Assembly (NCBI GenBank): GCA_963556195.1
Contig: OY744525.1
Location: 30,637,269 to 30,701,268, forward strand
Direction of reading: 5' to 3'
From: Sepiola atlantica
Taxonomy: Eukaryota; Mollusca; Cephalopoda; Sepiida; Sepiolidae
Length of the DNA stretch: 64,000 nucleotides
In this document: positions 44,805-55,906 of the stretch, piece by piece
Position numbering within the stretch: the first letter of the stretch is position 1
Layout of the letters: every line of letters begins with the position of its first letter
Notes under the pieces: model-generated
Database searches by the model: none
Told to the model about the DNA's origin: nothing
The model's input: only the letters and a program-made list of their open reading frames with translations
Translations under genes and position numbers: made by a program

Positions 44805-44905
44805 ATTATATAACTCTTTGTGACCGTATGATTGTGTGTTTTATAATGTAGATGCCCATCGTAATTCCCTATGATTAATTAGGCTTTCCGATTATAAAGT
44901 AATTT
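44320..44905. repeat. Tandem duplication with internal (TA)n arrays
   Basis: Two units begin ATTATAAA..AATTTATTTAATATTTCGG (44322 and 44577) and share AGAAACTTCCCTTTGACAAA, AGAATCTGCCAAAATTAATT, a TA array (44439-44499; 44694-44812) and ACTCT..GTGACCGTATG. A third partial start follows at 44888. Period differences (255 and 311 bp) come from the TA array length. Confidence 0.85.
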
Positions 44906-45244
44906 ATTTTCTTTTGTTTTCTTTTATTATAATTGTTTATTTAAATGTAAACCAAATTTGTCTATTTGTGTTTCTATATATTGAGCGAAGTCGTATTCTA
45001 TTGAATGAAGTATTCTCAGTTTATGAATGTTATTTCTATGAAGATCATGCCTCTAGATATGTCGCCTTATGCACCTAGTAAATACAAGATTAACACAGAA
45101 TTACAGAAGTATTTATACATGCTAATAAAAGGCAAAACAAGAAAACAAAACAAATTAGATTACATTTTGAACATTCCAGTCGACACGGCTATTACTTTAG
45201 TTAACTCTCTGTTTCATGTCTTGTATTATAGTGTAGGCAATTCC
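44906..45244. other. No recognised gene
   Basis: Part of an 89-codon plus-strand frame (45005-45274) is fairly rich in Lys and Tyr but matches nothing known to me. It ends in a C homopolymer. Confidence 0.35.
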
Positions 45245-45257
45245 CCCCCCCCCCTAA

Positions 45258-45292
45258 AAACATATTTCGAGTAAACGATTCTCCTACAGAAG
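45258..45292 (-). repeat. 3' module of gene-family unit 5
   Basis: ACATATTTCGAGTAAACGATTCTCCTACAGAAGTTTTAAAG (in parts) corresponds to ACACATTTCCATTAAACGATTCTTCTATAAAATTCT (in parts) at 52840, in the same orientation. Confidence 0.5.
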
Positions 45293-45519
45293 TTTTAAAG
45301 TAAATACTTTGAACAGCTATTAGTAAAGTTCATTCTTGGAGAGCGACTTTTGTTTACTGTCTTTGTATATTAATTGTGGCATTTTCTTCCATACTGAACA
45401 TATCATTTTCCACTGATAGCAAATACTCTTGAATCTTTTCTGTCGGCAAGGAAACAAAGGAACAACATATATAGAAAATATTTATTTGTTTCTATCGACC
45501 ATTCCTTTTAAAGACCGTT

Positions 45520-45892
45520 CATTGTCTTCTTCTATTGTCAAATCTTTCGCCCAAAATGCCATCTATCGTCTTCTGTGTCGCTTCGCCATACTTGATTTTC
45601 TAAGCCTCTCGAATTCTGTTAAATGTGCAATTTCGATAGAGGGAATTTATCTCCTAGTTTTTTTGTAGGATTCAACCCAGCTTACTACTAGTCTTTATCG
45701 TTTATCCAGTACATGTGGAACACTCATTCGCCAAGATACTTTTAGATTTTTCGACTTAAGAAATCTAATTTCTTAAAGCCGGGTAGACCAACGGGCGTGT
45801 CTCATCCGAAATATGTGATGACTCCACAATAATACTACTGTTACAAATAAAAGAAGAAACAGTAAAACGAACGTAAAGGTGTTTGTCGTCAT
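45520..45892 (-). pseudogene. Secreted precursor family, relic copy 5
   Basis: From the ATG at 45892 an open frame of 39 codons (to 45773) reads MTTNTFTFVLLFLLLFVTV, a good signal peptide, then WSHHIFRMRHARW and a stop. Further down, at 45545-45590, the minus strand reads EDDRWHFGRK, aligning with SDEDRW...IGKR of the 53.5-kb copy. So a whole gene was once here, broken by shifts. The short 39-residue frame could still be translated, but no mature peptide like that of the family would result. A TATA-like sequence lies at 46009-46018. Confidence 0.65.
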
Positions 45893-46008
45893 TTCTATCC
45901 TTGTTATTTCCTAGATCTTGACAGCTATATATCAGCAAGCATAATATGCTCTTGCTAATGAGGCAATGAGTAGTTTAAAAGTATCTGATGAGTTATATGC
46001 ACAGTTTA

Positions 46009-46018
46009 CTTTATATAT
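46009..46018 (-). promoter_or_regulatory. TATA-like box of relic copy 5
   Basis: On the minus strand TTATATATAA then AGTAAAC, about 120 bp before the relic ATG, at the place where the active copies have their TATA box. Confidence 0.35.
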
Positions 46019-46179
46019 AATCTGTTCTTTCTTTCTATTATAAAATGTGAGAATTTCGACAAGCAAATGGTTAATGGTATTATTTGTGGGAGTACGTGAA
46101 GGTATTAAACCCAACATATTTTTTGATCTGAGAAATACAATACATGAAAGCGTATTTGAATTGTATCATACATCACACG

Positions 46180-46520
46180 ACAAAATAAATTTAAGAACAA
46201 ATATCGTTGAAAAAAATTAATGTAAATAGTTCCTTGTTTTGTTTTGAATAAATATCATGATATATAAATTTTGCTAAGGAAAACTTACTCAATCTTTTTG
46301 AATATTTTGTATACAATACCTGAACATAGGAAACAGATTTCATTTGACAAAACAATGTTAGAAAATATCGTGGTGTTAATAGTTAATTGCTCAATGTTTA
46401 GACAAATATTGGGACACATATATGCAACTGTTTAATACTTACTTCATTTGGTCATAGGATATAATATTTCTCCTCATTTCTGTTGGGAATTGGTGTTTAT
46501 ACAATAAACACTACATTGGC
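46180..46520. repeat. Dimer of the about 175-bp repeat
   Basis: ACAAAATAAATTTAAGAACAAAT at 46181 (in parts) and ACAAAACAATGTTAGAAAATAT at 46350 (in parts) lie 169 bp apart. The following AATAGTT.....GTTCAATGTTTA and AATACTTACTTCATTTGGTC blocks match 35400-35430 and 36895. Confidence 0.6.
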
Positions 46521-47142
46521 GAAATTTATATATGAGTACAGATGTTATTAAAGTATACACTAACTAGAGTAAAAAACAGATTGTTTTATAAAAAACAACC
46601 AAGAAAATGGATAATATTTGCAAATGTAAAAAATTCACGCCAACTGACAATAAGAAAACTATTTACTCAAACTATCATTCTTAACGCGCTCGTCTTAGTA
46701 TTAAATGGGCTAAACAATTTAACGATAAATAGCATTAAATTATTATCCACAGAGACCTATGTGTCATCCATTTCCGGAAATCATAAGTGTAGAGGAGTAT
46801 TGCTCTTTAGGTCACACAATTAAAACCCCGCACATTTTAACATTTGACTGAACACCTAGAACGATGCGGCGAACAAACTCAGCCATGTTGAAAGATTGAG
46901 AATTAAGATCTATTGATGTCTAAGCAAGAGGACATATGTAGAAGACAGTCAGCAAGAGTGTTACACAAAACGTTGGCCTGAACTTTGCATTACGCATTTA
47001 AATTTGACAGCCTAATTATAATTCTCTTAAAATGCCCGTCTTAGTATAAAATGGGCTGAACAATATTACAATGCTACTTTTGAATACTTATCTACATACA
47101 GATGTGTTTAATTTTGCTCTGCCGGTCGCATAATTCGAAACC
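46521..47142. other. No recognised gene
   Basis: The 93-codon frame at 46542-46823 lacks a domain and has AT-driven composition. An internal repeat (CTTAGTAT.AAATGGGCT.AACAAT at 46692 and 47039) is present. Confidence 0.4.

Positions 47143-47221
<79 letters not shown>
47143..47221. repeat. (TA)n array
   Basis: About 38 pure TA units. Confidence 0.95.
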
Positions 47222-47386
47222 GATTCGCATACAAAGTGTATACAGTGTGTCCATATAAATGCAAACATGACATTAAAATGAATTCTCTTTCGAAATGGTT
47301 TTACAATATACCTCGTAAATATTTTTCCAGTTTAACACTTAAGGGCAAATGTTCTTATCTAATTTTACGGGGGATCCAGATAATTC

Positions 47387-47732
<346 letters not shown>

Positions 47733-47748
47733 ATATTGGCTTTATATA

Positions 47749-49798
47749 TGGTGAATCACAAGAAAAAAAGGAGAGGAAATATTAAATAATGTATTTAATC
47801 GTCGATTTAAAACTTTTAAAAACGGGAAAAAGAATAACGTGGGGAGAAAAAAAAAGAAAAAAAAGGGAGATTGAATAACGCCATTAAACCGAAAAGGAAT
47901 AAATGGACATAATAGGCAAAGTATTTTTTTTCTTAGAAGTCTCTAAATAAGTCTAATTTGTGAGAAAGCTATTTTTGCCTACCAAGCGATGGTTTTCGCA
48001 TTGTAACACTCACTGCCTGCAACATCTTGAGATGGTGTTTGGAACAGGCTTTGTGTACAATGCGAAAACATCCATCGGAGTACGCCTCACCGCACCTTTT
48101 ATTATCATAAGAGTGCTGCCCAATGAATGACTCGCGGACTTGTGAGCGCCCGGATGTGCTCTGAAAACGCCCGGATGTTCTTTGTAAAGACCCGGATGTG
48201 TCCGTCTATATACTCCTCTTTTCGACACGTGATCTGTGAAAACATGCCGAGATATGCTGGGCCACTCTGACTTCCAAGCGCTGAAGAGTACGACCAACAT
48301 AGTCAGCTTCACACTGACATTTGAATTTATATATAATGAAACTTTTCTGTAGTGTTGGAAGTACATCTTTCTGACAGTGCAAATCATCAGTGCGCGTGAA
48401 CAAGTGTTTTGACCAAACTGATCTTTCTACTCATTGGAACAAAAGAATCCCAACTAATATACAGTCTCGTAAACGTCGGTTTCCTATATATAGTTGTATT
48501 GAATTTGTTCCCCGTCCTTTCCACTAAAACGTCCAGAAATGGTAAAGAGCCATTCTACTCCTCTTCCATGGTGAACTGTAGTGCTGGGTAGAGCGTATTT
48601 AATTTCAGGAAAAATCACTTACCTCGTTACGAGACTCAAAAATGGTAAAAGTGTTGTCCACATACCGCCAATAACGAAAGGGTCTGGTAACCCGAGAAAA
48701 CAGCAAAGATTCCTGAAAACCTAGGAAAATATTCGCTAGAATAGCACCCAAAAGACTGCCCATCGCCACCCCATCAATCTACTGATACATTATATTGTTA
48801 AAACTGAAACTGACCGACTTAGTGGGCAGTCCTATGAGTTCCAGAAAAATGCTTTCTGGAAAGGCGGGAGGGGTTAATGTGCTACGATAAAGCATGTCAG
48901 CACATATTTCAATGGTGTAATTCAGGGGTGCATTAGTGAATAAGCTGGTAACGTCAAATGAACATAGAAAGTTTGTTTGCGACTCGCATTCCAAATCGTG
49001 AATAAATGAAGTGAAACGGAAAGAATCAGCAATACAATTAACTGAAAACCTCTTTAAGACAGGATCAACGATATCTGCAAGCCATTTGACCAGCTCATGC
49101 TGAAGAGGACCAATCACAGACAGAATGGGTCTCAATGGAACTCCCTCCTTATGAAGCTTAGGTAGCCCGTACATTCTGGGTCGTTGAGAACCGACAGGGC
49201 GGATCCTGTCATAGGTATCCTTATCAATAAACTGCTTTCTATTTAACTGAAGAAAACGTTTTTGAAGTTTTACTTCAGTACTTAAGGTATTGTCAATTGA
49301 CACGTCACCAAGCTTTTTAAATTTTGTTGTATCATTTAAAATGCTCAACATTTTATCGGTGTAGTCATTAGTATTAAGAATGATCACACTGGCACCCTTA
49401 TCCAGTCTGGTAATGTAGATCTCTTTATTTGCCTTCAGAAGTTTGGCCGCCTAGTAGTGGAACTTACTCTAGGCAAACTCTCGGAAATTGATAGGAGCAT
49501 TAGCGAACTTATGTTCTAGTTCAGCTATTCTTGCCTTCATAAAAACAAGATCATCGTTGGACCTCGGCTCATGATGATTTAGTTGAGATTGTAATATTTC
49601 AAATTTGACAATATTTCAAATTTATCAAACCCAAGAGATGGAATACTTTCTCTTGACAATGTGTCGGCCGAAAGGTATCTTGGGAATTAGTTTTTATTCT
49701 ATTAATTTTAGTCGATCTTTTTATTCTTTTTAAAAGTTTTTAATTGACGATTAAATATATTATTTAATATTTCCTCTTTTTGTCTTGTGATAGTGCGT
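47749..49798 (-). mobile_element. Penelope-like element with inverted terminal arms, most complete copy
   Basis: Inverted arms of about 85 bp lie at 47750-47838 and 49712-49797 (GGAAATATTAAATAAT, then GTATTTAATCGTC, is mirrored by GACGATTAAATATATTATTT). Between them the minus strand encodes, in order, a pre-RT region, RT, and GIY-YIG endonuclease, the typical Penelope layout. The reading frame is broken by at least four amber codons and one frame slip, so the copy is inactive. Confidence 0.88.
48005..49575 (-). pseudogene. Penelope-like polyprotein: reverse transcriptase plus GIY-YIG endonuclease
   Basis: The minus-strand frame starts near 49575 with FMKARIAELEHKF, then LLKANKEIYITRLDKGA. 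The longest open part (48779-49387, 202 aa) has RMYGLPKLHK and CSFDVTSLFTN, the latter carrying the first RT catalytic aspartate. After an amber at 48779-48781 comes DGVAMGSLLGAILAN. Then RYVDNTF occurs at 48653-48664, where Penelope RTs have YVDD; the second aspartate is Asn, which should abolish catalysis. Past a frame slip near 48605, EFLDVLVE- and YRKPTF-like blocks follow. The GIY-YIG domain at about 48215-48335 reads SFIIYKFKCQCEADYVGRT, then LEVRVAQH. The tail has SFIGQH and a KHHLKMLQAV ending near 48010. Other ambers are at 49451-49453 and 49469-49471. Such proteins normally copy the element RNA at a nicked target. Confidence 0.85.
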
Positions 49799-49862
49799 CG
49801 ACTCGCTATGACTCCGTTCACCATATTTAAAACCATTATAATGTTCTGTACCACGAATAATT

Positions 49863-49867
<5 letters not shown>

Positions 49868-49941
<74 letters not shown>
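49868..49941. repeat. (TA)n(GA)n array
   Basis: TA tract, then GA with one GAAAGA interruption. It abuts the 3' end of the LINE at 49945. A near twin lies at 62736-62827. Confidence 0.95.
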
Positions 49942-50847
49942 CTGTTAGTTCACCTCAAACGAGGCAAGTTGCCGCTGTAGGTATCATACATTTGGTGATA
50001 CATGTCTTCAGCGAGATACATGCCTACATGAGTTTTACATTTCTGTAAGTCGGTACAATCTGGGAAACAGAGAGCAGGGAGGGAGTTTCAAAGGCCAGCA
50101 GCTCGAGGTAATAATCTATTAGATTAGAAGCCTCTACCGAATATGTGGCGCCCTACCGTGAATGGATGAGATTTAGTGTATTATAATGTTAGTCGAGTGT
50201 ATTTACGTCAAAGGCGCACCATAGAAACACGCTAATCGGAGCACACTCCGTTGGAGTACTTGTAAAACAAGCACAAGAATAAAACTTTGCGGCGAAGACT
50301 TAGTGGATAGTGAAGGACCTATTATATTAGATACTGATTTTTAGACCTTGTATAAGAGAGAAAGGCAGCTGGATGATGCACTAGCCCAGATGTGACAACA
50401 ATACTCCATGCATAGGCACATTCTGGCTTTGTAGAGATATATGATACTGTCATGTGTGAGAAGTTATCTAGTTCGGTAGAGAAAACTCACTTTCTTGGCA
50501 GCACCATTGGAAATGTATTCTATGCATTTATTGCAACTCATATTACCTGTAAATGTTAGGCCGAGGAGTTTGAATGTTGAACTCTCAGGTAGGGTCTTAT
50601 TTTCCATGACTATTGGTGGTTGAAGAGGGTTCTTGTAGTTGTTGAAAGAGTAGGAACTCTTTCGTAGCAACATTAAAGATTACCATGCATTTATGACTCC
50701 ATTCCACTACAGACTGGGGGTCATTTTCTAAGGATTCAGCTAATGCCTCGGATATGTGCGTGTCTGTTTTACCTACATGGCGAGATTAGAGCGTATTGTC
50801 TTCAGCAAATATATCCATCTCATACACAATGTAATCAGGTAGGTCGT

Positions 50848-51069
50848 TTATGAAAACCAGGAACCATAAAGGTTCCAGGATTTATCCCTGGGGCACACCT
50901 GCATTTTCGTTATGTTGTTTGGATGAACGGCCAAATGAACCATTCTTTTGGTTGTGACGGATCTAATTATATTAAATATTCGTCCAAGAAAACCATATAC
51001 ATTTGTTTTTAGGAGAAACACTATCTGCCTAACATTGTCAAAGGCTTTGGATATATCAAGCGCTATCAC
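50848..51069 (-). pseudogene. LINE reverse transcriptase fragment
   Basis: A 73-codon frame opening with ALDISKAFDNV, the LD.SKAFD motif holding the first RT metal-binding aspartate. It is followed by LLKTNVYGFLGRIFNIIRS, the helix after that strand. The frame then drifts (VCPRDKSWNLYGSWF in place of the PQG-type block), showing a frameshift near 50890. Confidence 0.7.
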
Positions 51070-51982
51070 CCTAGCTTAAACTGCCTTGTCAAATGTATGG
51101 TATATGCGTTCAGAGATGGCCGTTAAGGTATCCGCAGTAGACGGGTGTTGCTTACATCCATACTGTGGTCAGAAAAAAAGTTGAGCATTAACGAGGTGAC
51201 GGACTATCGCGAAATGTATTAATGGTTTCAAAGATTTATGTGAAGAGCGGGAGTAGACTGATGGGGCGATAATTCTGAATGTTACTTCTATCTCAACATT
51301 TTTCAAGACTGATACAGAAGAAGCAATTTTCTAGTTATCAGGGAAGCTTGATTCCGCAATACATTTGTTGTAGAGTTTGGAGAGGATAAAGGCCAGTTCA
51401 GCAGATACTTTATTTATTATTATTGATGATGTTATAAGATCTTGCTAACATGCTTTGGAGGTGTCAAATTTGATGATGATGTCCCGAACAGTAGGTGGAG
51501 TGATGGTCAGGTCATCAAGTGTGGCTTCAGTCCAGTATGGGGAACTTGGCGAGAGTTGTTTGCGGAGTTGTAAATGGAGTTTAAGGCGAAACGCTGGGCA
51601 ATTAGTTGATCCATCCAAGTTGCCGTGCAAACAACATAATTGTGGTTGGATAGCGGTGAAATTATTTATTGCCAATTATTCAGCACACTATTGATGATTT
51701 TACAGAAATCCCGAGCCCCTTGTTCCTGTGACTCAATTAGTTGTCTGGTCATTTCAGTATACGTTCTTTTGCTCCATATATTACAGTCTTACAATTATTT
51801 TCTGGCGTTATAATTTTCTGTCTATTAATAGTTTGCTTATGGAGGTAGAATTGTCGGAGTGCTTGCTGCTTCTGAGCAATAGATGCTGCACAGTTCGAAG
51901 TGAACCATTGTGAAAGGTGGAGCTTACTGTAAGATGTCTCGCATGAGAACGTGTGTTTCAATGCCTGCTTTGACCTATTCGG

Positions 51983-52201
51983 TTACCTCATTTTCGCACT
52001 GATCAGCAGGGATATAAAAAGTGTCACTCTATGTGTGACTTTGATGTGATCTTGATGGATTCCCAATCTAGTTGTTTTGAGCAACGGCTCATCAGCGTTA
52101 GGACGAGACGTTCGGCTTATATCAATCATTACCACAAGGTGATCAGAATTCCCGAGAAGGCTATAGGCATTCGTTGCACAAGTCTCGAGCCGTGAGGTCA
52201 A
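51983..52201 (-). pseudogene. LINE APE-endonuclease C-terminal fragment
   Basis: A 72-codon frame with LLGNSDHLVVMIDI, the SDH motif at the end of APE-type endonucleases, where the final His is catalytic. The linker towards the RT follows. The same block occurs in the window-end LINE (PLGNADHIVIMI near 63790), where Ser is replaced by Ala. Confidence 0.7.
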
Positions 52202-52606
52202 GAACAGGTCGGGAAGTGAAGCTTACTGGTCCACACGATCAGGGAGACGCGTGTGGAAAGTGGCAGTCTGTGAGAGGGATTGCGTTATGGAGATACTATA
52301 CGTGGAGTTACCAGCTGCGCCTGTATAACTGGAGAATCCAAGCCTGTCACAGTGATGTACATTAAAATCACTAAATACTTGTATTTGGGTACTCAAGTTA
52401 AGTGAGCGTCAGAGACAGAGTTTAACTGGCTACAGTCTTAGGTCATTTAACTTTAGTTTAAATTATTTTGTAAATAAAAAAAATATGTTTTTAATTTTTT
52501 ATTTCTTCTTACATGAATATAGTAATTTTATTTTGTTTCATTGTTTGTGATTTTGTTGCTGTTATTTCTATGAGGATTATTCGTCTGAATTCGTTAGTTG
52601 TTTTGC

Positions 52607-52630
52607 AACCCTAACCCTAACCCTAACCCT
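52607..52630 (-). repeat. Short interstitial TTAGGG array
   Basis: Four perfect CCCTAA units. They lie 50-100 bp before the 3' module of gene-family unit 6. Confidence 0.9.
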
Positions 52631-52679
52631 GCTACAAAACAAACCAACATATACATTTACACACCCTAATAGAATTCTA

Positions 52680-52885
52680 TACAAAAGGAAAAGACAAATA
52701 TTCAGATCGTGAGTTTCTTTTGCAGTTTACCATTAAGATCAAATTTCGAAGATGAAAGTTATACGGAAATACCTTTTGTTGATATATATTTTAATTTTTG
52801 TTATTATTTCTGTTGTCGTAGATTTCATTTTTCTATTTTAAACACATTTCCATTAAACGATTCTTCTATAAAATTCTAATGAACA
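52680..52885 (-). repeat. 3' module of gene-family unit 6
   Basis: TTAAGATCAAATTTCGAAG near 52733 and CATTTCCATTAAACGATTC near 52848 match the unit 4 module at 38880-39000. The stretch 52886-53039 has nothing recognised. Confidence 0.65.
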
Positions 52886-53039
52886 TTATTTGTTCATTGT
52901 GTTTTCAGCTGAATTTAGAGTACACATACAATTCTTCTAACAACTAACCTGAAGTCTGACTAGTAAGGTCATACACTATACGTACTCTCTTAAAAGCTAG
53001 TCTCCCCCCAAATGCACATAATTTATCTCTCATAGCAAA

Positions 53040-53445
53040 CCTATTTGGTTAATTGCTCTGAAACTCTATCTTATTTTACGCGAAATTTACATATGAAACT
53101 GATCCTTGACTCAAAATTCGAAAATAATTTTATTTAAAGTTTATTTCATCCCGCTAGGTTTTTCAGGGTGTTCACACGTAATTACCCAATAAGTAGAATA
53201 TCGGTCTGTTTTGGGTGTTGGGTGTTGGTTACTTACCTGAGTGTGTTAATCTATGATAATACTGTGATAATAATAAGGATATGAGTTCTCATATAATAAA
53301 GTAATCTAGTAAACCTCGTTAAATAAAACAATGTAAACCTTCACATTAGATTAAAATATAAGTTGAAACATGAAACAAACATTAAGAACACATTAGTAAT
53401 AAATTTGTCATTAATACACAAATATTAAACGATGTTGTAAATCTT
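53040..53445. repeat. About 400-bp dispersed direct repeat, copy 1
   Basis: Near-identical to 55907-56310: GAAACTGATCCTTGACTCAA, GTTTTGGGTGTTG, GTTACTTACCTGAG and CCTTCACATTAGATTAAAAT are shared. On the minus strand it contains CTCAGGTAAGTAAC, a perfect 5' splice-site match (boundary 53237/53236). No terminal inverted repeats or protein. Confidence 0.9.
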
Positions 53446-53526
53446 ATCTGCAAACAAAAATACGTCGTGATTTTTTGCAGTTTTTCTGGTGCGGTGTAAT
53501 ACAGTTGAGTTCTTTTGCTTTTGTCG

Positions 53527-53905
53527 TCACATTCCATGCTTAAACAAACCATATCCTACAACTACTCGGCATCTTCTTTTGCCAATAGATTCCCGGAGCC
53601 ATCTATCTTCATCTGAAGCTGCGTTGCCGTAATTGCTTTTCTTAGCATCTTTTTTTAAGTTAAATTTGTCTCCTCCCAAACGGAGATTTATCTCTTCATT
53701 ATTGCTGATCACTTCTAAGTTAATTGATGCCTGAGAGTCTTTATCTTCGCTGGTTGCTATTTTGATAACTGGCTGTCCGAAATGCTTTTCAATTTATTTA
53801 TTTTTCTATTAGGGAAACATAATTTATCTATGCCGGGTTAGTATCGCGTGTGTTTTATCTGCAAAACGGGATAGATTTCAGTATTTTTTCTTTCAGTTCA
53901 TGAGG
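53527..53905 (-). pseudogene. Secreted precursor family, relic copy 6
   Basis: The frame from about 53780 to 53527 reads KHFGQPVIKIATSEDKDSQA, then SINLEVISNNEE, DKFNLKKDAKKSNYGNAASD, EDRW and LRESIGKR. It aligns end to end with residues 46-118 of the 61-kb protein. The core is altered (CRVVVGYGLFKHGM for GYP...FKRGI) and a stop follows at 53527. Upstream, the signal-peptide junction (CR.NTRDTNPA) is interrupted by stops. The whole C-terminal tail is missing. It keeps a TATA box at 53972-53978. Confidence 0.8.
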
Positions 53906-53971
53906 ATCAAATTGAACGGTTTGAATGCAAAACTCGATAAACGCCATTTTCAAAATTACAATAGTGGCTTC

Positions 53972-53978
53972 TTTTATA
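53972..53978 (-). promoter_or_regulatory. TATA box of relic copy 6
   Basis: TATAAAA followed by GAAGCCACTATTG on the minus strand, the same TATA-GAAGCC layout as the active copy at 24195. Confidence 0.5.
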
Positions 53979-54084
53979 ATCAAACATACACTAGTCCATG
54001 ACAAAAGGCGTTACGAATTACGCAGACTAATGAAAAATGTATACAGAATAGATATACACCGATTAATTAATTAATTAGATAACT

Positions 54085-54104
54085 TTATTAAAAATAATAA
54101 CAAC

Positions 54105-54187
<83 letters not shown>
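54085..54187. repeat. (AAT)n microsatellite
   Basis: About 30 AAT units. AAT arrays occupy the same place relative to the promoter in unit 1 (12976-13030), and short AAT/ATG runs in units 4 and 7. Confidence 0.95.
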
Positions 54188-54189
<2 letters not shown>

Positions 54190-55280
54190 TAATCTATAGA
54201 GACGAACTAACATTATTACTTCTATTAATAATGAAGATTTAGAATTGTTCAGTCTGAAACCGAAACTGTACGATGACTATCTTATAATACTCCATTCAGG
54301 TCACTATACAAGTGCAGACTAATGTAATTTCTTACATTACGGAATTCAGTGTGGTAGTATACTATCTTTTCTGTTGTTCTGATATTATGCTCCCATGCAT
54401 TTTTTCAGGAGAAAGAAATGTGGGATTGATGATGTGGTCATGAATTTATCCCCTCCATGTTCATTTGTTTGTATCTCACAGATAAGTTATAAAAACACAG
54501 CATACATTGGTAAACTTGTCAATAAATAACCATACTTTCGTGTGATGGGATTTTATTGATATATCGCGAGTTTATATAGGTCTTTCCGACAAATCTGCCG
54601 TCGGAAACTAATTCTACTCCAACAATTCTACCCACAAGATATAATTTCTTTACCCTGAAGGATATTTAGCAAGATATTAAAGGGCATTATTGGATATCTG
54701 GCACTGAATAAGTTTATTATTTACAAACAATATAATGATAATTTAGAGAAACGAATATTTCTTTGTAAATTAATTTAATTAACTATAATACATCACTTTA
54801 AAGACATTCGTGTAAAAAAATTAGCATTGGTGTAAAATATTTTTAAACAATACTTTTAGTTAATTTGAACATTAGGTAACAAGTGTGTGATTTTGTTTAC
54901 GGTTTTGTTTCACGAATTTACATATATTGTACGTCTTGAAAAGTTAGATTTCACACATAAAAACCGACCTTATGTCGAACTTTGCCTCCGTGGGGAGACA
55001 AGTAAATAAGATCACAAGTAATTAATAGCAGCCGAATCTCCCCTGAAAAATGTGATTCTTTTTTTTTCTTGGCGATTACTAATAAAATCCTGAGAAAATC
55101 ATTGCCAATAGACGAAAAAACTAAAAACGATTATTTTAGAATTCACAGTTAGGTATCAATTTCGTATATCTAAATAGATATAAAATGGTTCTCATTTCCG
55201 GCGTCCTGGATAAGTCGTAACCGATCTGAGGGGGATAACTCTATTTTTCTTAGACGCCGCTATTCCGAATCCGCTGTAAC
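54188..55280. other. No recognised gene
   Basis: AT-rich. No domain-bearing frame was found. Confidence 0.4.
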
Positions 55281-55281
55281 T

Positions 55282-55865
55282 TTGGCAAGAGAAATAACTC
55301 TTTATAATTGCTGCATGAAAGACAATGCGAATGTTTTTGTAAAGGTTCGTTTTTATTTACATGGCACACACTTTATAAACTTTATAACAAATAATAGAAA
55401 CATGTTACGCTTTTTAACTCAAAGAAAGAAAGAAAACGCGACGCTAATTTTTAATAAAATCTCATTAAAGATCACTTTTAAGCGTTTTTATTTACATGTC
55501 ATTGGTCGATTAAATTATAGAATTATGATACATGTGAATCCTATATGAATTTAATATTTAAACGCTTTCGACTATTTCACATATCATTTTTCATATTTTA
55601 AAGTAAAGAAATGGAAAACTTAGGATGTGCTCGGATAGGTATAGTGGACCATGTGTTCACTCCACAAGAAATGAAATATGTAAAATGGAGTTTTACTTCT
55701 ATTTTACCAAAGTTAATGGAAGAGGAAGTTCACTTTACAGCCGACGTGGGTTGGGTAGCTAATTCTAGCACATGTGAGGCATGTGAACTACCGAGGTCTT
55801 TGGTAAACAGAAAACAACTTGGAGATGGTTACCAATGGAGATGCAAAGACTGCAACTATCATTGA
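55282..55865 (+). pseudogene. Zinc-ribbon transposase-like N-terminal fragment (ISXO2/Merlin type?)
   Basis: The 84-codon frame at 55611-55865 has a C-terminal zinc ribbon: Cys55-x2-Cys58 and Cys78-x2-Cys81 in STCEACELPRSLVNRKQLGD, then GYQWRCKDC. Merlin/ISXO2-like transposases start their nuclease domain just after such a ribbon, but here a stop follows at CNYH. No DDE core is seen downstream. The 88-codon frame just before it (55282-55548) is Lys/Phe/Asn-rich and unassigned. It could be a domesticated or captured exon, but a transposon relic is simpler. Confidence 0.45.
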
Positions 55866-55906
55866 GTGTTCTTTATTTCTGATAAAGACACTGACATTTT
55901 TTATTT

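Larger units (their letters stand above)
49945..52445 (-). mobile_element. Degenerate Jockey/CR1-type LINE (APE endonuclease + RT)
   Basis: Minus-strand coding traces run from high to low coordinate. Endonuclease C-terminus at about 52330-52000: DLFLTSRLETCATNAYSLLG, then NSDHLVVMIDISR. Pre-RT at 51675-51445: PYWTEATLDDLTITPPTVRD. RT first catalytic block MIALDISKAFDNV at 51069-51031. RT C-terminus at 50673-50464: TFKLLGLTFTGNMSCNKCIE, then KKVSFLYRTR. 3' UTR to 49945. The 5' part of the endonuclease is missing or too broken to see. Many stops make it inactive. Confidence 0.8.
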
